Shown: positions 18,701 through 25,853 of the stretch, piece after piece
Layout of the letters: every line of letters begins with the position of its first letter
How positions within the stretch are numbered: the first letter of the stretch is position 1
DNA from: SSC3 sp963769585
GTDB taxonomy: Bacteria; Actinomycetota; Actinomycetes; Propionibacteriales; Nocardioidaceae
Assembly: GCA_963769585.1 (NCBI GenBank)
Contig: CAVYMJ010000006.1
Coordinates: 2,542,001-2,606,000 of the forward strand
Direction of reading: 5' to 3'
DNA: 64,000 bases
Translations under genes and position numbers: made by a program
Notes under the pieces: model-generated
The model's database searches: none
Seen by the model: only the letters and a program-made list of their open reading frames with translations
Told to the model about the DNA's origin: nothing

Positions 18701-19982
18701 CCTTGTAGTTCGCGGTGAGGAACTCGCCGCCGACTGCGAGGTAGTCGCCGTTGCTGGCCAGCGACCAGCCCGCCTGGTACTGACCGGTGTAGGTGCCGGC
18801 CGTGAGCTTGGGGTAGAAGTGCAGCTTGTTGGATGCCGGCCTGCCGCTGTGGTCCCACCCGTAGTTGTCGGGGCCGGTGTTGACCCCGGTCGCGTACGTC
18901 GGCGAGGCGAGCAGGTAGTTGTACGACCGCGGGTTGGTCTCAGGGAACTCACCGGTCCAGATGCAGTCGTGTGCGTGGCTGACGATGTAGACGACGTCGT
19001 TCATCACAGTGCTGTCGTAGGTGTCGCCGTGACAGTCGTTGAGCCACACGACCGCTCCTGTGCCGGGGTCGGCCGCGAACGAGCCCTCGAAGTTTGTCGG
19101 GCCGCCGAAGGCATACCCGGTGCCGTAGACCTGCTGGCCGTCGGTGCGCAGCGAAACGATCGCACCGGTCGACCCAGCATTGCGAATCACCGATTCCGCC
19201 GCCCAAGGAAGCTTCGCTCCTGTGGTCGGGTCGACCGCGCCCATGCCGTACGACGGCTGGCCGTTGAGCTTGGTGAACGCGCCGCCGAGGACGATCTTGC
19301 TCCGATCCGGGGTGAGCAGCATCGACCACACCGTCTCGTCGTCGGCGGTGGGGTTCCACGGCAGCAGCGCGCCGTCGGACGCCTGGAAGGCCGCCAGCCT
19401 GATCCGCGAGGCGACGCCGACCGCGGTGAACGCGCCACCGACCCAGACGGTGTCGTTGGTCGCCTGGATCGCACGCACGTTCCCGCCGACGTTGGGCGAG
19501 AAGCTGCCGACCAGGTTGCCCGTCGCGGTGTCGAAGGCGGCCATGTGCCCGCGAGCCACGCCGTCAACCGCGGTGAAGTCACCGCCGACGTAGATCCGGG
19601 TGCCGTCGGGGGACTTGGTGACGAAGAGCCCCTGGGCGTTCAGCGTGTGACTGAAGGAGGCGACGCGCTCGCCGGTGCGGATGTCGTACGCGAAGATGTT
19701 CTGCGCGTCGACCTCGCCCACCCCCCCTGCCGCAACACCCGGAGGGCGCGCCTTGCTGAAGCTACCGACGACATAGACGGTGTTGCCAACGATGACCTGG
19801 CTCCAGACCACGCCGTTGATCTGCCACGTCGGAAGCGCATCCGCGGCGACGGTCTTGTCCACTCCGGTGGCTGGCTGAGTGTCCGCGGTCGCCGTAGTCG
19901 GAGTCACGACGAAGAGCCCGGCAACCGCCAGTGCAAGGACCAAGATCGACGCGCGCATGCGAATGCGGTCGGAAGCGACCAT
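15771..19982 (-). CDS. Large secreted beta-propeller/Fn3/LamG/PKD protein with shared C-terminal domain
   Basis: A 1403-residue exported protein. The ATG at 19982 is preferred to a GTG 12 bases earlier because GGGGTG lies at proper distance before it. Order: signal peptide (1-33, cleavage at ATA-DTQ); beta-propeller built of blades with VGGxFTAV motifs (about 45-440); Fn3-like domain (about 450-545, YDLYRDGGSTPIYTV); two LamG/concanavalin-A-like domains (about 557-777 and 787-1007, YWRL at each start); two PKD domains (about 1014-1180, YSWNFGDG and YAWAFGDS); shared C-terminal domain (about 1182-1403). No LPXTG motif or membrane anchor. It is a full-length paralogue of the protein at 25854-31283 apart from that protein's extra PKD-CTD block. 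Likely a surface or matrix protein of the EPS locus; molecular activity unknown. Confidence 0.85.
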   Translation of the reverse strand: MVASDRIRMRASILVLALAVAGLFVVTPTTATADTQPATGVDKTVAADALPTWQINGVVWSQVIVGNTVYVVGSFSKARPPGVAAGGVGEVDAQNIFAYDIRTGERVASFSHTLNAQGLFVTKSPDGTRIYVGGDFTAVDGVARGHMAAFDTATGNLVGSFSPNVGGNVRAIQATNDTVWVGGAFTAVGVASRIRLAAFQASDGALLPWNPTADDETVWSMLLTPDRSKIVLGGAFTKLNGQPSYGMGAVDPTTGAKLPWAAESVIRNAGSTGAIVSLRTDGQQVYGTGYAFGGPTNFEGSFAADPGTGAVVWLNDCHGDTYDSTVMNDVVYIVSHAHDCIWTGEFPETNPRSYNYLLASPTYATGVNTGPDNYGWDHSGRPASNKLHFYPKLTAGTYTGQYQAGWSLASNGDYLAVGGEFLTANYKGQQGLVRYARTGIAPNKRGMENFAPDVKAVSPGNNEARISWRSQWDMDNQNIRYDLYRDGGSTPIYTVTSPSSWWQLPRLTYVDAGLAPGSTHTYRVKASDPFNNNSVSPESAPVTITSGSVDAYAADVLNDGAAYYWRLHEPSGNTLIDTTGVDSMSTGNGLTRNVSGAIPDNAATTFSGSSTGSAATSTAIQPPATFTLETWIKTSTAAGGRIIGFSNAQTGNSTSFDRHLYLDSNKRLAFGVNNSSNRTVTSVDTYADDKWHHVVGTMGSSGIALYVDGKRVGYNSSITVAKNYAGYWRLGGDTLSSWPNRPTSGYFAGTIDDTAVYDRALSAATIQKHYQNSGRALAVPSAPADAYGQAVYNDNPDLYWRLADTSGLTAKDSGRLFVEGAYKNKGVAYGVGGATAGNAAVTLDGKDGFIAAQVAETRPSRFSSELWFKTNTTKGGKLIGFGSSATGSSSSADRYVYMLDDGVLRFTVKALGADVAISSKGSFNDNKWHHLVATQGDSGMKLYVDGLVVASHSTAAAQAFTGYWRVGGGDSTLDGAESRFFAGSVDEAAVYARALTAEQVAGHFTAGGGKVPNVAPAAAFTSTKSYLSASFDASGSTDPDGTVSSYSWNFGDGSASGTGISPTHVYAGTGTYTVTLTVTDNDGATGTRSQTISVTAAPPPTAAFTSSSNGTTVTFDGSGSSDVDGSIVSYAWAFGDSSTGSGVSPQRTYAGPGTYPVTLTVTDDDGNTGSVSHNVTVTTTPTPVLLARDLFQRIVANAWGTATQGGAWSANGNAPNFQVDGNVSSLRMPAAGTGPSVYLPGVSSDDTDLVTSFSLDVLPVGGTLGVDQGIVVRRIAGQGDYRAKVRVLPDGSVRLGLFRSDAAGVQTAVVPGEVVTAVSYVAGSVLRVRVQAFGNSPTTLRAKLWPEGSPEPSAWATSGTDSIGGLQAPGMIGFHSFLAGTVTNAPIKAIFDNVEVYRASSLQ

Positions 19983-20010
19983 GACGAGAAACACCCCAAT
20001 GGGCGCTCAC

Positions 20011-20032
20011 CTACCTAGAACCCCCCAGGTAG
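20011..20032. promoter_or_regulatory. Inverted repeat CTACCT-N10-AGGTAG upstream of the propeller gene
   Basis: Perfect 6-bp arms (20011-20016 and 20027-20032) centred about 40 bp before the start of the gene that begins at 19982. The place fits an operator or a 5'-UTR hairpin. No regulator in the window can be assigned to it. Confidence 0.3.
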
Positions 20033-20065
20033 ACACGGTGGCGCCTCACGCAGAGGGTACCTGAT

Positions 20066-20097
20066 GCCCGAAAAAGCTCACCATGACCCATTCGGGC
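20066..20097. terminator. Weak hairpin GCCCGAA-N18-TTCGGGC after the lipoprotein gene
   Basis: Seven-base arms lie 50 bp past the stop of the minus-strand lipoprotein gene, with a run of A on the plus strand inside the loop. The long loop makes it a weak terminator candidate. Confidence 0.25.
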
Positions 20098-20147
20098 CAT
20101 GGCGCGAAGTCGGGTGCGCGGCCCGGACTAGATCGGGGAGACTTCGG

Positions 20148-20840
20148 TCACGCGAGAGACCCTCGGAACTGAGCAACCGTGTGGATCCCGTCGAAGTCGA
20201 CGTACATCCGCAGCCTCTTGAGCTGGTCGCGCGGGACAGAGAAGAGATAGGTGGCGTCGGCGGACCTACCGACAGCCAGGCTGCCGGTGAAGTCCTTGGC
20301 TGTCTCGTTGTCATACACGGGCCGCGCCTGGCGGCTCTGACGTCCGTAGAGCATGGTGACCACCACCGCCGACAGGTCGACAGCCCGGTCGCTGTTGTTG
20401 GTCATTCGCAGTGCTACCGATGTGCTCGGCTGTCCGACCAGGACGCCGGGACCCTTGCCCTCCACCTTGCCCTGCTTGACCTCGACGATGTCGAGACGCA
20501 GCCCGTCGGTGTAACGCACCACCTTGTTGAACGGAACGGCGGCAGCAGTGACGGTCGGCTTCGGCGCCTTCCCGTCTCGCTTGATAGGCGTGTACGTCGC
20601 CACGACGACGTCAGGGACGGGGCTTGCCGTCCCCGTGGTCTCCGGGTCGTCGGGGGCCTGCTTGCCGCCCTTGCCTCCCTTGCCGGTCGGTGTCCCGGTC
20701 GGTGTAGGGCTGGCTGTCGAGGTCGGGTCTGCCGCAGCCTCGGGCGAGCCCGAGCCACTGCACCCCCCGACTGCGAGCCCGAGAGCTGTGAGCACGACGA
20801 CCGCCACGAAGCGGTCGCTGAGCGTGGAACCAGCGGACAT
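20148..20840 (-). CDS. Putative lipoprotein of unknown function
   Basis: A 230-residue predicted lipoprotein. The start is put at the ATG at 20840 (GGGGGG Shine-Dalgarno), which opens a signal peptide ending in a lipobox, AVGGC, with the lipidated cysteine near residue 27. A low-complexity Pro/Thr/Gly linker follows (about 30-65). The folded part (about 75-230) is rich in beta-strand patterns (VALRMTNNSDRAVDLSAVVV, VGRSADATYLFSVP), resembling the immunoglobulin-like DUF4352/telomeric-repeat-like lipoproteins of actinobacteria. Divergent from the beta-helix-PKD gene with a 357-bp spacer. A GC hairpin (GCCCCG-GTTT-CGGGGC) sits just upstream of the ribosome binding site. Function unknown. Confidence 0.72.
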   Translation of the reverse strand: MSAGSTLSDRFVAVVVLTALGLAVGGCSGSGSPEAAADPTSTASPTPTGTPTGKGGKGGKQAPDDPETTGTASPVPDVVVATYTPIKRDGKAPKPTVTAAAVPFNKVVRYTDGLRLDIVEVKQGKVEGKGPGVLVGQPSTSVALRMTNNSDRAVDLSAVVVTMLYGRQSRQARPVYDNETAKDFTGSLAVGRSADATYLFSVPRDQLKRLRMYVDFDGIHTVAQFRGSLA

Positions 20841-21197
20841 GATGAAACCCCCCGCCCCGAAACCGGGGCAATCCGGCATGCATTTCCTGCCATGGTACCC
20901 AGCCCCGGGGAAAACCCGCAGACGAACCCCGAGGGCACCTGAGGTCCGCGAACTGCGACCAAACCCCGTCCCCCGCCCCCCGAGCCCTGCGTCTCATCTC
21001 AGACACTTCAGAAAGATTAGGTGTTTTCGGACAATTGCGACGTCGTTCAACTACAGTCGCTCCAAGCCAAGAGAGTGTGGGTGGGGATCCGCACCCTCGG
21101 TCGGCGACTTTCACAATTCAACAGCTTTCGTGTGGGCCTCCCCCGAGGCCCCAGGGGTGGGCACTTCGCTAACCGAGTCTTGGGAGGGACACGGCTA
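20841..21197. other. Divergent intergenic region
   Basis: 357 bp between two divergent genes for exported proteins, so promoters for both should be here. An AT-richer stretch at about 21000-21060 is the likeliest place for the plus-strand promoter. I compared it by eye with cyclic-di-GMP, ydaO and cobalamin riboswitch cores and saw no match. Confidence 0.4.
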
Positions 21198-24100
21198 ATG
21201 AACCCGCGACACGCGCACCTCGATGCGCCCAAACACAAGGATGCGCGGAGCCACTGGGCCCCCCGGCGCCTCGCCGCGGCAACACTCGTCGCTGCGCTCG
21301 CCACGGTCGGCGTCGGCGTCGCCGGCGTATCGGTCGTCTCGGCCGCGTCTCGCACCTGGTACGTCGCGCCTACCGGCTCCGACGCGGCTGGCGGCGACCA
21401 GTCCGGTCCGCTGGCCACGGTGAACGCAGCCGTCTCCAGGGCTTCCTCGGGAGACACGATCTACCTCCGAGGCGGGACCTACCACCAGCAGGTGACGGTG
21501 TCGAAGGACGGCCTGACCCTGCGCAGCTTCCCCGGTGAGAAGGTGACGTTCGACGGGACCTCGGCGGTCACCGGTTGGAGACAGTCCGGAGCAATCTGGG
21601 TACGCGACGGTTGGACCACCCAGTTCGACAACAGCCCGACGTACACCTGGGGCGCGGCTGACGGCACCGAGTCCGGCTGGGGCTTCGTCAACCCGAGCTA
21701 CCCGATGGCGTCGTGGCCCGACCAGGTCTTCTTCGACGGTCAGCCGTTCAAGCAGGTCAAGACGGCTGCCGAGGTCAAGGCGGGCACCTTCGCCGTCGAC
21801 TACCCCGCACAACAGCTGATCATCGGCTCGAACCCGACCGGGCACGCGGTCCGAGCCAGCACCCTCGACAAGGCCATGTCGATCCGCGGCGCGAACACCG
21901 TCCTCTCGGGCTTCGGTGTCATCGGCTTCGCGCCGTCGGTTCCGCACATGGGCACCATCACCCTCGAGCGCCCCGGCATCAAAGTGGACAACGTCGAGGT
22001 CTCGCAGAACGCGACGACAGGTATCAGTGCCATCGCCGACAACATCAGCCTGACGAACGTCACGTCGAACCAGAACGGCATGCTCGGTATCCATGCCTCG
22101 GGCGCCTACAACCTGGCTCTGGACCAGGTAGAGGCAAACGGGAACAACGTCGAGAGGTTCAACCAAGCACCGGTCTCCGGCGGGATCAAGGTTCACCGCA
22201 GCCGCGGGATCACGATCCAAAACAGCCAGTTCTCCGGCAACTACGGGACCGGCATCTGGTTCGACGTGTCCAACTACTCGATGAACCTGCTCAACAACCA
22301 GGTTAGGAACAACACCGGACACGGCATCTTCCTGGAGATCTCCGACACCGGCGTGGTCGCGGGCAACGTGGTGGCCAACAACGGCGGCCACGGACTCCAG
22401 ATCGACAACACTGGCCACGTCAAGGTCTGGAACAACACGTTCCTGGGCAACGCCCGTCCCTTGAACGTCGTCCAGGACTCTCGCCTTGCCTCCGACCTGA
22501 CGTTCCCGGGCTACGACGCAAGGCGGCCCAAGCCCGACCCGACCGTCCCGTGGATCACAGAGGACATCCAGCTGAGCAACAATGTCGTGGCCAAGCCCAG
22601 CACCGGCAACTGCCTGCTCTGCGTCGAGGACTACACCAAGAAGCGCAGCGCGACGACCATGGGAGTCAGGCCGAACGGCAACCTGTACCAGCGGATCTCG
22701 ACGACGTCGCCGAACTGGCTAGTCGTCTGGTCGTCCGGCTCGACCAACCCGTTCGTGTACACGGACCTCAAGGGCTTCCAAACCGCGTCGGGCCAGGAGG
22801 TCACCGGTCAGCTGGCGACCAGCGACATCGTCGACTCCCAGGCCAAGGCCACGGCAACAACGACCAGCGCCACCAGCGCAGTGGCCCAGCCACTTCCGGC
22901 GGATGTAGCGGCACTGGCGGGACAGCCGGCTGGCTCCAAGACCCTCGGAGCCTGGAGCAGCGCTCAGTCGTCAACGCCCCCGCCGGCAAACAAGCCTCCG
23001 ACCGCATCGTTCGTCTCGACGTCGACCAAACTGTCCACGGCCCTGGACGGCTCGACGTCCTCGGACGCGGACGGGACAGTCATCAGTTACGCCTGGGACT
23101 TCGGCGACGGCACGACAGGGACCGGGCGCACGGTGACCCACACTTTCCCCAGTGCGGGCTCCTACTCGGTCAAGCTGACCGTCACCGACGACGGCAGTGC
23201 CACGGCCGCGACCACCAAGGTCATCTCGGTCGTTGCCAACAAGCCGCCGACCGCGGCCTTTGCCAGCACGGTCGCCAAGTTCGACGCAACCTTCGACGGC
23301 GCAGCCTCCGCCGACACCGACGGGACGCTGTCGTCGTTCGCCTGGAACTTCGGCGACGGCGCCACCGGCACCGGTAGGACCGCGACGCACACCTACGCCG
23401 CGACGGGCACCTACTCGGTCACTCTCACGGTGACCGACAACGATGGCGCCAAGGCGAGCGTGACGAAGACGGTCACGGTTCCCGCCAACGGCGTACCGAC
23501 TGCTTCGTTCAAGAGTGCGGTGACCAAGCTCGACGCGTCCTTCGACGCCAGCGCTTCGTCAGACCCCGACGGCACGGTGGTGGCCTACGCCTGGGACTTC
23601 GGTGACGGAACCTCAGGCACGGGAAAGACCGCTACCCACGCCTTCGCCAAGCCAGGCAACTACATCGTCAAGCTCACCGTGACCGACAACGAGGGAGCGA
23701 CTGCCGTCGGGTCCCTGGTCGTCACGGTCCCGGGCAACCTCAGCCCGACGGCCCGCTTCGCCGTGGCGGTCGACGACATGAGTGTCTCGCTGGACGCGAC
23801 CGGCTCGACCGATGCCGATGGCTCGGTGCAGCGCTACGAGTGGGACTTCGGTGACGGCATGGCGGATGCCGGCGCCTCGGCCGTCCACCGCTACGCAGCA
23901 CTCGGGTCGTACACGGTGACCCTGACGGTCACCGACGACGACGGCGCGACCGCCACGGCGGCCCACACCGTCGTCGTGCCCAGCGTGGCCGACCCGGGGC
24001 CTTCGTTGATCACGACGATCTCCGACCTGTTCGCACGCAACATCGCGAGGGGCTGGGGTATGGCCGACACCGGGGGCGCCTGGAGTGTGACGGGCAGCAA

Positions 24101-24665
24101 GAGCAACGCCTCGGTCGGTGGCGGGACCGGCACCCTGACCATGCAGCGGACCGGGACCGGCCCCTCGGTGTACGTCGGCGCCGGCACGGCGCTCGACAGC
24201 GACCTCACCGTCAAGGTCAGCCTCGACAAGGTGCCCTTCGGCCGGTCGGGCGGGGTAGACCAGGGCGTCGTGATTCGTAAGGTCGAGGGCAAGGGTGACT
24301 ACCGGGCCAGGCTCCGCTTCCTCCCGGGTGGCGGCGTCCGTCTCGGGCTCGTCAGGACCGACGCGGTCGGCGTTCCTACGGTGCTGGTCCCCGAGACCAC
24401 GATCGAAGGGGTGGCGTACTCGGCCCGCCAGGTCTTGAATGTCAGGGTCCAGGCGATCGGGACGGGACAGACAACCCTGCAGGCGAAGGTCTGGCCTGCC
24501 GGAACCAGCGAGCCGGCCCACTGGACGGTGAGCGTGACCGACCTGACCCCGGGCCTGCAGACGGTGGGCGCGACGGGCTTCCACAGCTACCTGTCGTCCG
24601 GAGTCACCAACGCTCCCATCCAAGCGCGATTCGACGACCTCACCGTGGTAGGTCCGGCAGCCTAG
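21198..24665 (+). CDS. Secreted beta-helix protein with four PKD domains and shared C-terminal domain
   Basis: A 1155-residue exported protein. The ATG at 21198 (GGGAGGG upstream) is chosen because it opens a signal peptide with a long basic n-region and cleavage near SAAS (about residue 50); a longer frame adds 59 residues with no such logic. Residues about 54-590 form a right-handed beta-helix, closely related to the 575-residue protein at 13214-14941 and sharing its NCLLCVEDYTK element. Four PKD domains follow (about 600-678, 682-760, 763-842, 846-928; each with WDFGDG or WNFGDG). The shared C-terminal domain occupies about 935-1155 (DLFARN, GVDQG, DYRARLR, NAPIQARFDDL). Probably binds or processes EPS outside the cell. 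Followed by a strong hairpin terminator. Confidence 0.85.
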   Translation: MNPRHAHLDAPKHKDARSHWAPRRLAAATLVAALATVGVGVAGVSVVSAASRTWYVAPTGSDAAGGDQSGPLATVNAAVSRASSGDTIYLRGGTYHQQVTVSKDGLTLRSFPGEKVTFDGTSAVTGWRQSGAIWVRDGWTTQFDNSPTYTWGAADGTESGWGFVNPSYPMASWPDQVFFDGQPFKQVKTAAEVKAGTFAVDYPAQQLIIGSNPTGHAVRASTLDKAMSIRGANTVLSGFGVIGFAPSVPHMGTITLERPGIKVDNVEVSQNATTGISAIADNISLTNVTSNQNGMLGIHASGAYNLALDQVEANGNNVERFNQAPVSGGIKVHRSRGITIQNSQFSGNYGTGIWFDVSNYSMNLLNNQVRNNTGHGIFLEISDTGVVAGNVVANNGGHGLQIDNTGHVKVWNNTFLGNARPLNVVQDSRLASDLTFPGYDARRPKPDPTVPWITEDIQLSNNVVAKPSTGNCLLCVEDYTKKRSATTMGVRPNGNLYQRISTTSPNWLVVWSSGSTNPFVYTDLKGFQTASGQEVTGQLATSDIVDSQAKATATTTSATSAVAQPLPADVAALAGQPAGSKTLGAWSSAQSSTPPPANKPPTASFVSTSTKLSTALDGSTSSDADGTVISYAWDFGDGTTGTGRTVTHTFPSAGSYSVKLTVTDDGSATAATTKVISVVANKPPTAAFASTVAKFDATFDGAASADTDGTLSSFAWNFGDGATGTGRTATHTYAATGTYSVTLTVTDNDGAKASVTKTVTVPANGVPTASFKSAVTKLDASFDASASSDPDGTVVAYAWDFGDGTSGTGKTATHAFAKPGNYIVKLTVTDNEGATAVGSLVVTVPGNLSPTARFAVAVDDMSVSLDATGSTDADGSVQRYEWDFGDGMADAGASAVHRYAALGSYTVTLTVTDDDGATATAAHTVVVPSVADPGPSLITTISDLFARNIARGWGMADTGGAWSVTGSKSNASVGGGTGTLTMQRTGTGPSVYVGAGTALDSDLTVKVSLDKVPFGRSGGVDQGVVIRKVEGKGDYRARLRFLPGGGVRLGLVRTDAVGVPTVLVPETTIEGVAYSARQVLNVRVQAIGTGQTTLQAKVWPAGTSEPAHWTVSVTDLTPGLQTVGATGFHSYLSSGVTNAPIQARFDDLTVVGPAA

Positions 24666-24680
24666 CGAGAAGCGGCCGCC

Positions 24681-24723
24681 TGACGATGACGTCCCTCGGG
24701 GCCCGAGGGACGTCATCATCGTC
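24681..24723. terminator. Bidirectional hairpin terminator between convergent genes
   Basis: The arms 24685-24700 and 24702-24717 are perfect 16-bp inverted complements around the GGGGCCC centre, and a further TGACGAT / ATCGTCA match extends the stem across a 3-base offset. It fills the 56-bp gap between the convergent beta-helix-PKD and phosphotransferase genes. There is no long T run, as is common in high-GC hosts. Confidence 0.8.
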
Positions 24724-25618
24724 ACGACGGCTGGCTCAGCCCTTCGAGGAGGGCGAGCATCGCGTGGTTGATCGCCTGGGGGTGTCCTTGGCCCACGCGC
24801 TCGGCCACCACGGCCGACCAGTAGTCCACGACCTCAGGTGCCAACGCCGGCAGGGTCGTCCCCCGCAGGGCTGCCGCGCTGAGCGAGAGGTAGCCGGAGT
24901 CAGCGTCCTGGGGAGCGAAGCCGACGTCCTCCCAGTCGATGAGCCAGATCCGGTCCTCGTGGTCGCGGCGAAGGTTCCACGGGGTCAGGTCTCCGTGCAC
25001 GGGCACCCAGTCCTCGCGGGGTGGGACGCGGCCCAGGGTCGTCAGGCACTCCGACACTGCCTCTCCCAGCTCGGTGAGCTGGCTGGGATCCAGCTCGAAC
25101 TGAGGTCGATGCGGGCGGCGGAAGACGAACTCCTGCGCCGCCCAGGCGAGACCATCGGCGGTGACGCCCTCCCCCGCCGGGAGTGGCGTGTTCAAGCCTG
25201 CGACCGCGCGGCTGCTCATCTCCGCCAGCATTCGCTGCTCGGTCGAGATCCCGGCGCTGTCCCGCCGGCACTTGACCAGGACCGGAGCGGCACCGTCCCG
25301 GCCTACCAGCATCGTCAGGCCAGCTCGGGGATCCTTGCGCTGATACATGGCGACACTCGACACCTGGCCGAGCTCGGCATTCCACGAGCTCACCAGCGCA
25401 TCCCACTCGCCGATGGCCAGCTCGGTCCTCCGCGCCGGTAGCACGGCCGGCCCGAGGGCACGGACCACGGCGAAAGCGACCTGCTGTGCTCGGATCACGA
25501 CGGGTCGGGACGCGGTGTACATCGTGAGCCCGAGAAGTGCGGTCTCGCGGTGCTTGCGTGGCAGCACAACCCCGGCCTCACCCGGCGGGAAGACCAGGCT
25601 CGGCTGCCGCAACGTCAC
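24722..25618 (-). CDS. APH-family phosphotransferase
   Basis: A 298-residue protein of the aminoglycoside phosphotransferase/choline kinase superfamily. It shows the catalytic loop VHGDLTPWNL (HGDxxxxN, about residues 199-208) and the metal-binding LIDWEDVGF (DxE/DWE, about 218-226). The N-terminal kinase lobe is recognisable but weak. GTG start at 25618. Members phosphorylate small molecules or sugars; real antibiotic resistance is not implied. It is a single minus-strand gene between two of the large secreted-protein genes, so it might act on a sugar or polyol of the EPS locus, but this is only context. Confidence 0.78.
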   Translation of the reverse strand: MTLRQPSLVFPPGEAGVVLPRKHRETALLGLTMYTASRPVVIRAQQVAFAVVRALGPAVLPARRTELAIGEWDALVSSWNAELGQVSSVAMYQRKDPRAGLTMLVGRDGAAPVLVKCRRDSAGISTEQRMLAEMSSRAVAGLNTPLPAGEGVTADGLAWAAQEFVFRRPHRPQFELDPSQLTELGEAVSECLTTLGRVPPREDWVPVHGDLTPWNLRRDHEDRIWLIDWEDVGFAPQDADSGYLSLSAAALRGTTLPALAPEVVDYWSAVVAERVGQGHPQAINHAMLALLEGLSQPS

Positions 25619-25725
25619 CGCGTCACATTATCCCAGCCGCGGACGGTCACCGGACGGCCCGAGGGGCCCGGCTAAGGCCTGGTACCGGCCCTACGCCGTA
25701 GGCCGTCCTACCCATGACCTGACCA

Positions 25726-25753
25726 TTGACTAGTCCCCCAAACGACCCATAGT
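25726..25753 (+). promoter_or_regulatory. Candidate sigma-70-type promoter for the giant propeller gene
   Basis: TTGACT at 25726-25731 and CATAGT at 25748-25753 are spaced by 16 bp and lie about 100 bp before the chosen start at 25854. A GTAGG-CCGT-CCTAC inverted repeat (25698-25711) lies just upstream of the -35 element and could be an operator. Confidence 0.5.
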
Positions 25754-25853
25754 GACCACTTCGGATCGCGTCATACACTCGTGGGCACGAGGAGTGGTCC
25801 ATCTGCCCCGGGGGGTCTGGGGCTGGCGCGCTCCTGGGTGGGGAGTCCTGCAG

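Noticed and set aside
18279..20018. 579-codon open frame on the plus strand opposite the propeller gene
   Set aside because: It mirrors the minus-strand gene in a high-GC region, is rich in Arg, Gly and Val without domain logic, and has no ribosome binding site. The opposite strand has clear domains.
20841..21197. Cyclic-di-GMP riboswitch in the divergent region of the secreted-protein genes
   Set aside because: No match to the conserved GEMM core by eye; only GC hairpins are visible.
24722..25618. Reading the APH-family gene as an antibiotic resistance determinant
   Set aside because: The superfamily is broad, the N-terminal lobe is divergent, and the context is an EPS locus without mobile elements.
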